64,000 nucleotides of DNA. It comes from JAXDMK01 sp963765955. GTDB lineage: Bacteria; Actinomycetota; Acidimicrobiia; Acidimicrobiales; AC-14. Positions 1-7,561 of the stretch are shown here, one piece after another. The position numbers and the translations under genes are program-made. The notes under the pieces are model-generated. The model was not told where the DNA came from. It ran no database searches and saw nothing but the letters and a program-made list of their open reading frames with translations. Location of the stretch: the NCBI GenBank assembly GCA_963765955.1, contig CAVXYA010000010.1, forward strand, positions 62,001-126,000, in the 5' to 3' direction. Numbering within the stretch: the first letter of the stretch is position 1; each line of letters opens with the position of its first letter.

Positions 1-111
1 CGTGCCCAGGCCGACCGTGATGCCCTGAGCGGCCAGGGCCGCCACCCGGCGGGTGACATCGGCCGTGACCGCCTCGACGACCGGGGCGCCGGCCATGACG
101 ACGGCCGTCAC
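1..111 (-). CDS. folD: FolD N-terminus (partial): methylenetetrahydrofolate dehydrogenase/cyclohydrolase
   Basis: Only the first 37 codons are in the window; the gene runs off the left edge. The translation from GTG at 111 reads VTAVVMAGAPVVEAV and goes on to AALAAQGITVGLGT, the usual FolD opening (a short helix ending in a GI-x-x-GL-type strand). An ATG at 96 is an alternative start. FolD interconverts 5,10-methylene-THF and 10-formyl-THF in the cytoplasm. It lies 12 nt downstream of purH, whose AICAR transformylase uses 10-formyl-THF, so co-transcription makes sense. The identification rests on a short N-terminal match and gene context. Confidence 0.7.
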   Translation of the reverse strand, partial: MTAVVMAGAPVVEAVTADVTRRVAALAAQGITVGLGT

Positions 112-123
112 GAGGTCACTCCC

Positions 124-1632
124 CTAGTGCCGGAACTGGCGCTCGCCGGTGATCACCATGGCCATGCCGTGGGCGTCGGCCGCGGCCACCGCCTCGGCGT
201 CGCGGATGCTGCCGCCCGGCTGCACCACCACCGCCACGCCCGAGGCCGCCGCCACCTCGACCCCGTCGGGGAAGGGGTAGAAGCCGTCGGTGGCGCTGGC
301 CCCGCCCTTGGCCCGGTCGCCCGCCTTGCGGGCCGCCACCTCGGCTGCGTCGACCCGGCTCTGCTGGCCGGCGCCGATGCCCACCGCCTGGCCCCCGGCC
401 ACCAGCACGACGGCGTTCGACTTGGTGTGGCCGCACAGCCTCCAGGCCAGCTCCGCGTCCCGCCACTGCTCGTCGGTCGGCGCGACCTGGCTGACGACCC
501 GCCATGTCGAGCGGTCGGCGACGAAGCGGTTGGGCTCCTGCACCAGGAACCCGCCGGCGAAAGCCCGCAGGTGGAGGGTGTCGAGCGTGGGGGCGGGGGC
601 GGAGAGCAGGCGGGTGTTCTTGCGCTTCTTGGCCAGCCGCTCGAGCGTGCCCGGCAGGTACGACGGGGCGATGACCACGTCGGCCTGGGCCGCCTGCTCC
701 ATGGCCGCCACCGTGTCCTCGTCCACCGGGCGGTTGAGGGCGACGATCCCCCCGAAGGCCGATGTGGCGTCGCCCTCGAACGCCAGCCGGTAGGCGGTGG
801 CCAGGTCGTCGGCCACCGCCGCCCCGCACGGGTTGGCGTGCTTGATGATGGCGACCGCGGGCCGGTCGCCGACCGAACCCAGGTCGTGGACGAGCAGCCA
901 GGCCGCCTCCGCGTCGCACAGGTTGAGGTACGACAGCGCCATCCCGCCGTGCTGCTCCACCCCGTCCCACCAGCCCGAACTTCCCGTCCGCCGGTAGCGG
1001 GCGCCCTTCTGGTGGGGGTTCTCGCCGTAGCGCAGGTCCTCCGCCTTCTCCAGGTCGAGATGGATCGTGGCCGGGAGGACGTCGCTCCCCTCGTCGAACC
1101 AGCCGGTGATGGCCGCGTCGTAGGCGGCGGTGGCGGCGAAGGCGGCCCGGGCCAGGCGGCGGCGGGTGGCGTCCGACAGCGATCCGGCCGCCCGCAGCTC
1201 GTCCAAGACCACCGGGTAGTCGGACGGGTCGACGACCACGCCCACCGAGGCGTGGTTCTTGGCCGCCGCCCGCACCATGGTGGGACCGCCGACGTCGATC
1301 ATCTCCACCGACGGCTGCTGGCGGAAGGGGTACAGGTTGCACACGACGAGGTCGATGGGCGCGATGCCCCGGGCCTCGACGTCGGCCATGTGGTCGGGCT
1401 TCGACCGGTCGGCGAGGATGCCACCGGCGATGGCGGGGTGCAGCGTCTTCACCCGCCCGCCGAGCATCTCGGGGGCGCCGGTGACGTCGGCCACCTCGGT
1501 CGATGCGATCCCCGCCTCGGCCAGGGCCCGGGCCGTCCCGCCGCTGGAGATCAGCTCCCAACCCAGCTCGGCGAGGCCCCCGGCCAGCTCCAGCAGGCCG
1601 GTCTTGTCGTAGACCGAGAGGAGCGCCCTCAT
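124..1632 (-). CDS. purH: Bifunctional AICAR transformylase / IMP cyclohydrolase
   Basis: A 502-residue cytoplasmic enzyme that catalyses the last two steps of de novo purine synthesis (AICAR to FAICAR to IMP). The N-terminal ~190 residues form the MGS-like IMP cyclohydrolase domain (SVYDKTGL, KTLHPAIAGGIL). The C-terminal part is the transformylase, with RYGENPHQ, IKHANPCGAAV, TKSNAVVLV and GIGAGQQSRVDAAEVA, plus the closing DGFYPFPDGVE block. ATG at 1632 was chosen because MRALLSVYDKTG is the family N-terminus; the frame stays open for 28 more codons upstream without similarity. The length is slightly below the usual ~520. folD follows immediately. Confidence 0.96.
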   Translation of the reverse strand: MRALLSVYDKTGLLELAGGLAELGWELISSGGTARALAEAGIASTEVADVTGAPEMLGGRVKTLHPAIAGGILADRSKPDHMADVEARGIAPIDLVVCNLYPFRQQPSVEMIDVGGPTMVRAAAKNHASVGVVVDPSDYPVVLDELRAAGSLSDATRRRLARAAFAATAAYDAAITGWFDEGSDVLPATIHLDLEKAEDLRYGENPHQKGARYRRTGSSGWWDGVEQHGGMALSYLNLCDAEAAWLLVHDLGSVGDRPAVAIIKHANPCGAAVADDLATAYRLAFEGDATSAFGGIVALNRPVDEDTVAAMEQAAQADVVIAPSYLPGTLERLAKKRKNTRLLSAPAPTLDTLHLRAFAGGFLVQEPNRFVADRSTWRVVSQVAPTDEQWRDAELAWRLCGHTKSNAVVLVAGGQAVGIGAGQQSRVDAAEVAARKAGDRAKGGASATDGFYPFPDGVEVAAASGVAVVVQPGGSIRDAEAVAAADAHGMAMVITGERQFRH

Positions 1633-1740
1633 CGGATGCGCGCCCGTCCGGCCCTCACGCCGGGCACGGTACCAGCCCCTTTCCAACGGTCGGGCGGCGT
1701 GATTCACTACGGGCACTTATTCCGGGGCGAGGGGGAGCCG

Positions 1741-2176
1741 ATGGACTTCAACAAGTTGAGCGCAGGGTGAGCGGATCATCGCCATCAGCGGCGTGTTGCT
1801 CCTGGTGTTCGCCTTCTTCCCCTGGTTCGGTCTCGAGACCCCCATATTCGAGTTGACTCGGAACGGTTGGGACAACGTCCTCAGCCTCTTGGCCGTGCTC
1901 CTCGGGATAATCATGGTCCTACAGGTCGTGCTAGCAAACTTCACGACCGTGCAGCTCCCTGCCCTACCCGTGCCTTGGGGCCAGGTTCACCTGGGTCTGG
2001 GCGTTCTCGCATTCGTCCTGGTGCTGCTGCAGGTGCTGCTCGGTGACGAGGTGGGCGGGGTTGACTTCGACAGGAAGGTCGGCGCCTTCCTCGGGCTGCT
2101 CGCCGCCCTCGGGCTCGCGGCCGGCGGCTTCGTCCGCAGCAAGGAGCCGGAGGCCGCCACTGGCCTCTCTCGCTGA
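1741..2176 (+). pseudogene. Small four-helix membrane protein gene with an apparent 1-nt frameshift
   Basis: A strong Shine-Dalgarno (gaggggga) precedes ATG 1741, which opens MDFNKLSAG and then stops at 1768-1770. In the +1 frame, from 1763, the sequence continues QGERIIAISGVLLLVFAFFP and stays open to the stop at 2174-2176. Skipping one base near 1759-1763 gives one product starting MDFNKLSQGERI, a N-terminus I associate with small actinobacterial membrane proteins. The downstream frame carries four hydrophobic segments (roughly IIAISGVLLLVFAFF, NVLSLLAVLLGIIMVL, LGLGVLAFVLVLLQVLL, GAFLGLLAALGLAAGG) and no domain I can name. It is either a true frameshift or a sequencing error. A GTG at 1793 could start only a shortened protein. 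Confidence 0.7.
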
Positions 2177-2360
2177 GGCTCGGCCGGACCCGCCGCTCGA
2201 GGCGGCGTCCCACGAACCATCCCGCAGCCTGACGCCCCCTGCGGCATCGGCGATCGCGCCGAGCTGTGCTCCACAGGTCGCACCAGCGGCCCCGCTACGA
2301 CCTCGATTAGGGTGACGGGTCTCATTCAGGTCATGGAAGTCGACGGGTTGGGAGGCGGCG

Positions 2361-3998
2361 TTGACATCGTGTGAGCGGTGCGGAGCTCCCCGGGATCAGC
2401 GAAGCCGGTTCTGCGGTGAGTGCGGGCAGCAATTCGGTGAGCTGTCGGCTCCCCAGGCACCCTCCTCTTCCGCCACCCCGCCTGTCCCACCCCCGCCCCC
2501 AGGAGGCGGACGTGCGCTGCCGCCCGTCCCTCCTCCACCCCCCCGTAGGGCTACCACCCCGCCCCCGATCCCGCCTCCCCCCTCCCGAGGCGGCTCGGCG
2601 CCGCCGCCGCCGGCTGCGGTCGGTGGCGGCGCTGCCCCCCGGCCGACGACGCCCGTGACGGTGCCTTCCTGGCTGGGTTCCGACTGGCCGCTGGTGGGGC
2701 TGTCCGTGATCATCCTCCTGGCCCTGGTGTTCGGAATCTCCGCCCTGTACGGCGGCCTCACGACAGTGGTCGTGACGTCCGGCTTCGACGCCCTCGTCGA
2801 CGGAGTCACCGCTGGCGCTTACTTGGCGTTCTCGACGTTCGGGATCGAGACCAGCGCCTTTACTTCGAACGGGAATGTCGCCATTGGGTCCCAGTTCCTA
2901 CCGCTGCCCGCGCTGGCGCTGCCCGTCGGGGCAACCGCCTTCGCTCTCCGGTTCGCCTGGTCCCGGCTCGGCAGCGACCGGGTCGCTGTGCTCGCCTTCT
3001 GCGCAAAGCTGGCGGTCACCGCCGGGATCGTCATGGCCATCTTGGCGTCTGTGCTTTCGGTGGGAGGGGACACAGGAGGGTCGGGTCTCCGGGCCGAGGT
3101 GTCCGGCGGTGAGGCGTGGCTCTACGTCACCGCCATCGTCGCCATCACCGCCCTCGCCTACGCCCACCTGCGGGGCCTCTCGGTGTTCCGAAAGTCGCCG
3201 AAACCACAGCTCCGGCAACTCGCGAGTGTGGCGCTCGACGGCGCGCGCGCCTACGCCCTCGTGGTCGGGGGAATGGCCGCCGTCGCCCTGGTTGCGGCGA
3301 TTGTCGTCGTCGATGACGGCAGCGAACGGCTCGGCGTGATCCTCTCAGTGCCTTTCGTGGGGATCACGACCGGAGTCTTGGGCGCCGCCTTTGCCATGGG
3401 AGCCGCGATCGGCCTTGGGTCCGGTCACGTAAGCCTTCTTCACTTCGGGTTCCCACCGACGTTCGACGCCGGCGCGGCGCCGATCCCCTTCTTCGTCCTT
3501 CTCGTGCTGGCCCCCGCGGCAATTGCGTGGATCACCCTGCGCCGGCTGGAGGCAGAGCGTCCGGCATCAGAGCAGGAAGTCCTGAGAGTGGCATTCGTCA
3601 TCGGCATCGCGTTTGCGGTCACCGCATGGTTCACCACGCTCGTGAGTCAAGTCGCGCTTGGTGCGTATGCCGCCGGAGACGACGGCGATGGCACCGGCGT
3701 CTCCCTGCTCGCCCGCCCCTCGGTCGCCGGGGTGCTCGGGCTCGGTTTGCTGTGGGGCCTGGCGGGGGCACTCGGGTCAAGTTTCCTGTGGGCTCGGCAG
3801 CAGGGCGTCGGATGGACGGCCGCCCCCGGCGACGCGGGGCCGACGACGCCGTCGCCGGAGGGTCAGTACCCGCCCCCTCCTCCGCGCGGACGTCCGTCAG
3901 GGTCGGAACCGATGGCGGCCGATCCCTGCGGGGAGTGCGGCTTTCCCCTGACTGAGGCCGACGCGTTCTGTCCCGGCTGCGGGCGCAGGACCCGATAG
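2361..3998 (+). CDS. Zinc-ribbon polytopic membrane protein
   Basis: 545 residues starting at TTG 2361, with gggagg 6 nt upstream. The N-terminus has a zinc ribbon (CERCG and, about ten residues on, CGECG), followed by a proline/glycine-rich linker (~32-95) of repeated PPPPP blocks. About eight to ten hydrophobic segments come next, then a second proline-rich stretch and a C-terminal zinc ribbon (CGECG ... CPGCG). The architecture suggests a membrane protein with two cytoplasmic zinc-ribbon modules. The function is unknown. Its last 102 nt overlap the convergent PAP2 gene; both C-termini look real here, because the terminal zinc ribbon lies inside the overlap. Confidence 0.8.
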   Translation: MTSCERCGAPRDQRSRFCGECGQQFGELSAPQAPSSSATPPVPPPPPGGGRALPPVPPPPPRRATTPPPIPPPPSRGGSAPPPPAAVGGGAAPRPTTPVTVPSWLGSDWPLVGLSVIILLALVFGISALYGGLTTVVVTSGFDALVDGVTAGAYLAFSTFGIETSAFTSNGNVAIGSQFLPLPALALPVGATAFALRFAWSRLGSDRVAVLAFCAKLAVTAGIVMAILASVLSVGGDTGGSGLRAEVSGGEAWLYVTAIVAITALAYAHLRGLSVFRKSPKPQLRQLASVALDGARAYALVVGGMAAVALVAAIVVVDDGSERLGVILSVPFVGITTGVLGAAFAMGAAIGLGSGHVSLLHFGFPPTFDAGAAPIPFFVLLVLAPAAIAWITLRRLEAERPASEQEVLRVAFVIGIAFAVTAWFTTLVSQVALGAYAAGDDGDGTGVSLLARPSVAGVLGLGLLWGLAGALGSSFLWARQQGVGWTAAPGDAGPTTPSPEGQYPPPPPRGRPSGSEPMAADPCGECGFPLTEADAFCPGCGRRTR

Positions 3999-4910
3999 CC
4001 CAGGTCCGACATCAGACCGGCGCGCCCGCCGAGTGGCGCGAGCCAGCTCCAGCTTCGCATCGACGCCGCACACGACAGCAACCGCCAACCAACCAGCGAG
4101 GATGTCGGACACATAGTGCTCGCCCGTGGCCACCAGACAGAACCCCATCGCCACGGGATAGACGACGAGGAGGGGCTTCCACCCCCGGCGAGCTCGCGGC
4201 CAAAGCGTCAGTGACACCAGTAGCGCATAGGCCGCGTGCAGAGAGGGGACGGCGGCCGTGAGGTTCACCGTCGCCCGGCCCTTTTCGAGGAGGCGGTCGG
4301 CGACCCCCAGGCCGACGAGCTGAAGCCCCCGCCCCGCCGTCCGGGCCACCGCCGGCAACAGACCGACTCGACTGGCCAACCAGGGCGGCGCCGAGGGGAA
4401 CACGACGAAGATGGCGAAGGCCAGGAAGCTGAGGGCAACGAGGCGACGCGTGAAGCGTCGCCAAACGGCTCGATCGCGTAGCCACAGGACCGCGGCGACG
4501 ACGAAAGCCACGATGAAATGGGACAGGTACGTCGCGCTCAGGACCACCTCCCACCAGGCGACGCCGTTCCCCCGGTAGAGACGCTCCTGAAGCCACACAG
4601 TCGGTACGACTCCGAAGAGGATCTCGTCGAGACGCAGTTGCGGGCGGTACGCGACCGCCCGCCCGAGCTGGTCGGCGATACCCCGGGAGTAGTCGTAGGC
4701 GAGGAGCAGGAGGGCGAAGGGAAGCCAGTCACGGACGACCCGCAAGCCGGCGGCAGGAGGCCCCCATGCGGCGATGAGCATCGCTCCCACCAGCCAGGCC
4801 AGCACCTGCTCCCGGTCGAGCGGCAGCCCCCACACCGCGACGGCGACGACCAGTGCCCCGATGTAGGCGCCGGCCGCCACGGCCCGGGCGACGGGAAGCG
4901 GCCTCACCAC
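3897..4910 (-). CDS. PAP2-superfamily membrane phosphatase
   Basis: 337 residues. GTG at 4910 overlaps the TGA of the upstream PMT-like gene (GTGGTGA), which decides the start; the frame is open far upstream but is low-quality sequence there. Several transmembrane segments are followed by the PAP2 signature elements VPSLHAAYA and GEHYVSDILAGW (the second carries the catalytic His and Asp). Members dephosphorylate lipid phosphates or phosphoinositide-like headgroups, or act as inositol phosphorylceramide synthase-like transferases; the substrate cannot be told. The ~45-residue tail (RRARRSDVG ... RHRFRP) lies antisense to the zinc-ribbon gene and has no obvious domain. Confidence 0.85.
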   Translation of the reverse strand: MVRPLPVARAVAAGAYIGALVVAVAVWGLPLDREQVLAWLVGAMLIAAWGPPAAGLRVVRDWLPFALLLLAYDYSRGIADQLGRAVAYRPQLRLDEILFGVVPTVWLQERLYRGNGVAWWEVVLSATYLSHFIVAFVVAAVLWLRDRAVWRRFTRRLVALSFLAFAIFVVFPSAPPWLASRVGLLPAVARTAGRGLQLVGLGVADRLLEKGRATVNLTAAVPSLHAAYALLVSLTLWPRARRGWKPLLVVYPVAMGFCLVATGEHYVSDILAGWLAVAVVCGVDAKLELARATRRARRSDVGPGLSGPAPAAGTERVGLSQGKAALPAGIGRHRFRP

Positions 4911-6229
4911 TGCCAGGTCGACAGCCAAGCCCGGGCCCGCAGAGCGGCGGGCGGCATTGGTTCGCCGATCCAGACGGGGTACCACAAGGCGGTGGCGACG
5001 GCGACAGTTACCAGAAGGACGCTGGCGGCGGCCCGTCGTTGTCGGGTCGGGTACCGGTGGACAACGTGGACCGTTGCGACCGCCGTCAAGGGAACGATCG
5101 CCGCCGCGTAGAACGAAAGGTCGCGCCGGGGCGACAGCAACCAGGGCAGCCACTGGCTGGCGAGCAGGGCAAGGAGCAGTCGGCCCACCGGGTCACCCCG
5201 GATCGCCTGTCGCATGAGGGCCACGGTGGCAAGCACGCCCGCCGCCCATACGGCCGGGTTGGCCAGTGCCACGATCCGAACTTCGTCGCCGGCAGCAGCG
5301 CCGACGCAAGCCTTGTCGCTCGACGTCATGCGTTCGGCCGTGCATGTCGTGCGGAAGAGAACAACGGGGTGGAGCTGTCCGAGCCAGGTCCAGGCGGCCG
5401 CGGCACCTGTCGCCCTCGGCTCGAGGCGGAGGTGGAAGTTGAGCATGTCGAGATGCTCAACGGCCAATGCCCTCGGAGCGATCGGGTCGGGGCTGAACGC
5501 CCGGGGGAGCCACGAGGCGGCGTAGACGGAGCCCGCGACTCCCAGGACGGCGACAACGGTCCCGACCATCGCTCGGCGACGGAGAGGTCCGGGCGCCACG
5601 AGCCGTTGGTCCAGCATGAGAAGCATCCCTAGGGCCACGGGCAGGGTGGCCAACGTGGACCACTTGACGGCGGCACCTATCCCGATGACCGCGCCCACGA
5701 GCCCCGCGGCCGATCGATCCCGGAGGGGCTGGCGGGATTGAGCTCGGAGCAGAAGTCCGGCGACGCCGGCGACGCTGAGAGCCACGAAGCCGTCGAGCAG
5801 CGCCAGCCGGCTGGTGACGATCAGGAGCCCGTCGCACGCCACCAGCCCGCCGCACACCGCTCCCCAGAGCCTTCGGCCGGTCACCAGGCGCCCGATCAAG
5901 GCGGCGACGAGCACCAAGCCGACGCCAGCCAGGACCGACGCCATCCGCCATCCGAGTGGCTCGACGCCGAACGCGGCCATGCCGGACGCGATCAGCCATT
6001 TGCCCAACGGCGGGTGGACGGCCAACCCCGACTCCGTTCCCCACCGCAAGAGGTCGATCGCGTCCAGAACATAGAAGACCTCGTCGTAGACGGGGACCGC
6101 GGGGAAGCCCAGCCGCGGCATACGGAGGACGAGCGCGACGACCACGGGCAGGAGGAGCCAACTTCGGCGGAGTAGGGCGATCGCGGCACTGGCGGGCGCC
6201 GCCGTCCTCGCGTCGATCGTGGGGGTCAC
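4904..6229 (-). CDS. PMT-family (GT39-like) polyprenyl-phosphate-mannose glycosyltransferase
   Basis: A 441-residue polytopic GT-C-type glycosyltransferase. After TM1, the first extracytoplasmic loop carries PVYDEVFYVLDA, where the Asp-Glu pair is the metal/catalytic motif of protein O-mannosyltransferases, followed by HPPLGKWLIA. GTG 6229 is favoured over ATG 6259 because the upstream lipoprotein TGA overlaps it (GTGA). It sits in the middle of a coupled operon (lipoprotein, this gene, PAP2), suggesting envelope glycosylation or lipid-linked sugar chemistry. The acceptor is unknown, and it lacks the C-terminal extension of full-length actinobacterial Pmt. Confidence 0.8.
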   Translation of the reverse strand: MTPTIDARTAAPASAAIALLRRSWLLLPVVVALVLRMPRLGFPAVPVYDEVFYVLDAIDLLRWGTESGLAVHPPLGKWLIASGMAAFGVEPLGWRMASVLAGVGLVLVAALIGRLVTGRRLWGAVCGGLVACDGLLIVTSRLALLDGFVALSVAGVAGLLLRAQSRQPLRDRSAAGLVGAVIGIGAAVKWSTLATLPVALGMLLMLDQRLVAPGPLRRRAMVGTVVAVLGVAGSVYAASWLPRAFSPDPIAPRALAVEHLDMLNFHLRLEPRATGAAAAWTWLGQLHPVVLFRTTCTAERMTSSDKACVGAAAGDEVRIVALANPAVWAAGVLATVALMRQAIRGDPVGRLLLALLASQWLPWLLSPRRDLSFYAAAIVPLTAVATVHVVHRYPTRQRRAAASVLLVTVAVATALWYPVWIGEPMPPAALRARAWLSTWQW

Positions 6230-6501
6230 GGTTTCGCCACCCTTGCGGTGCGCCCGCACGTCGTCCGCAGCTCCTGCACGTTGATCGGATCATGCTCGCC
6301 ACCTGGTCGCCGCCGGACGTCGTCGAGGAACTCCGAAGCCGTCGCCACGACGTCCGCATGGTTGCGGCCCCTTTCCTGCAGGCTCTCGCACGTCGCCCGG
6401 CGAAGCTCGGCCTCCTGCCGGTCCAGCCGCGAACGCATCCCCGCGCAGCCGCCGGCTGCAAGAGCCATCGCCAACAGAGACGAAATCAGGCCGACACGAA
6501 T
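6226..6501 (-). CDS. Small putative lipoprotein, start unresolved
   Basis: About 90 residues: a basic residue, a hydrophobic stretch (LISSLLAMALAAGGC) ending in a lipobox-like AGGC, then a helical charged stretch (RSRLDRQEAELRRATC). Its TGA overlaps the GTG of the PMT gene, which supports translation in this frame. No ATG, GTG or TTG lies where a signal peptide should begin. In frame only ATT (6501) and CTG (6489) fit, and the GTG seen nearby is in another frame and stops after three codons. So the start is either non-canonical or a sequence error. Function unknown. Confidence 0.5.
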   Translation of the reverse strand: MRVGLISSLLAMALAAGGCAGMRSRLDRQEAELRRATCESLQERGRNHADVVATASEFLDDVRRRPGGEHDPINVQELRTTCGRTARVAKP

Positions 6502-6601
6502 CGGCCGATGATAGGTTCGGCAGGTTCGTGTCGGGCGAAGGCGCCCGTCCGAGCGTTCACCATCTTCCGGGTTCGCGGCGGAGGGGAGAGGGAGCGGGCG
6601 A

Positions 6602-7480
6602 GTGGCGCAGTCGGCACCCGGGTGGCACCCGGATCCGTGGCAAAGGTACGAGTATCGATTCTGGGACGGCGCGGCGTGGTCCGACCATGTGTCGTCCAAT
6701 GGGGCCCCCTTCACCGATCCCGTTCCGTCAGATGCCGATCCGGGCGTCGGCCAAGCCCCGGTAGAGACGTCGACGCGCACCGTGGCCCCACCACCGCCCG
6801 GCGGACGGGGCAACAAGGGCATATTGCTCGGGGTGGCGGGCGCGGTCGCCATCGTGGTCATCGTGGCGGGCGTCCTTCTGCTCGGTGGGAAGGGCGGGGG
6901 GGGCACTGGCACCTTCACCGCCGAGGTCACGGGAGGCCGGCCCGTCGTGCGCGACCTGTCGCTCTCCCGCGGGCAGTCGATCGGGTTCTCGGTGGACCCA
7001 GAGTCCAGCTTCGACCCGGTAATCGCCCTTGCCCTCGAGTCCGGTGCCGCCGAACAGTTCAGCGACCAGTACGGCTCGGCATTCAGGGCCAGGAGCGGGG
7101 AGGACTTCGGCACGCTGTTCAGCGATGCGAGCGACTACTCCGACTTCAGGGCGGGGGTGGACGCTGACGCCCTCGTGCTCTTCACCTCGGACCCAGGATC
7201 GTCGGGCGACACGGAGAGCGACTATTTCGTTGCCCCTGTCTCCGGCACCTACCACCTGATCGTCTACGGGTACGACGGGGACGGTGGCACGGTCACCATC
7301 ACGATCGAGAGAGGTCCGAAGATCGATCTCGGGCCGCCCGGCGACACGAGCGCCCTCGACAACGCGTTCTCGGATCCGCAGCTGCGTGGGTTGCGGGAGA
7401 AGTACGACCCTGACACGTTCAGTGACTTCAGTGATTTCACTGACTTCAGCGATTTCAGTGATTTCTCTGATTTCTACTGA
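6602..7480 (+). CDS. DUF2510 membrane-anchored protein with C-terminal DFS repeats
   Basis: 292 residues from GTG 6602, behind gaggggagaggga. Residues 6-23 (APGWHPDPW ... YRFWDGAAW) are a DUF2510 module. A Pro/Gly linker, one TM helix (ILLGVAGAVAIVVIVAGVLLL) and a Gly-rich spacer follow. The extracytoplasmic region contains VAPVSGTYHLIVYGYDGDGG, which resembles a PPC-like beta-sandwich. The C-terminus is a run of SDF triplets ending at Tyr before TGA 7478. The repeat continues in another frame to 7517, so the gene seems shortened by one base insertion. Its paralogue lies 81 nt downstream. Function unknown. Confidence 0.8.
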   Translation: MAQSAPGWHPDPWQRYEYRFWDGAAWSDHVSSNGAPFTDPVPSDADPGVGQAPVETSTRTVAPPPPGGRGNKGILLGVAGAVAIVVIVAGVLLLGGKGGGGTGTFTAEVTGGRPVVRDLSLSRGQSIGFSVDPESSFDPVIALALESGAAEQFSDQYGSAFRARSGEDFGTLFSDASDYSDFRAGVDADALVLFTSDPGSSGDTESDYFVAPVSGTYHLIVYGYDGDGGTVTITIERGPKIDLGPPGDTSALDNAFSDPQLRGLREKYDPDTFSDFSDFTDFSDFSDFSDFY

Positions 7481-7514
7481 TTTCTCTGATTTCAGTGGCT
7501 TCAGTGATTTCAGC
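7421..7514 (+). repeat. 9-bp coding repeat (Ser-Asp-Phe units) crossing a stop codon
   Basis: About ten imperfect copies of a 9-bp unit (agt-gat-ttc and variants) encode SDF/TDF/SGF. Up to 7475 they are read in the DUF2510 frame. At 7476 an extra A turns TCT into TAC and brings TGA into frame. Dropping that base restores four more units and a TAA at 7515-7517. Repeats of this kind are prone to slippage. Confidence 0.85.
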
Positions 7515-7561
7515 TAAGCCACCGTCGCTGATCTGATCGACACGCCCGTAGGAGGACGAGA

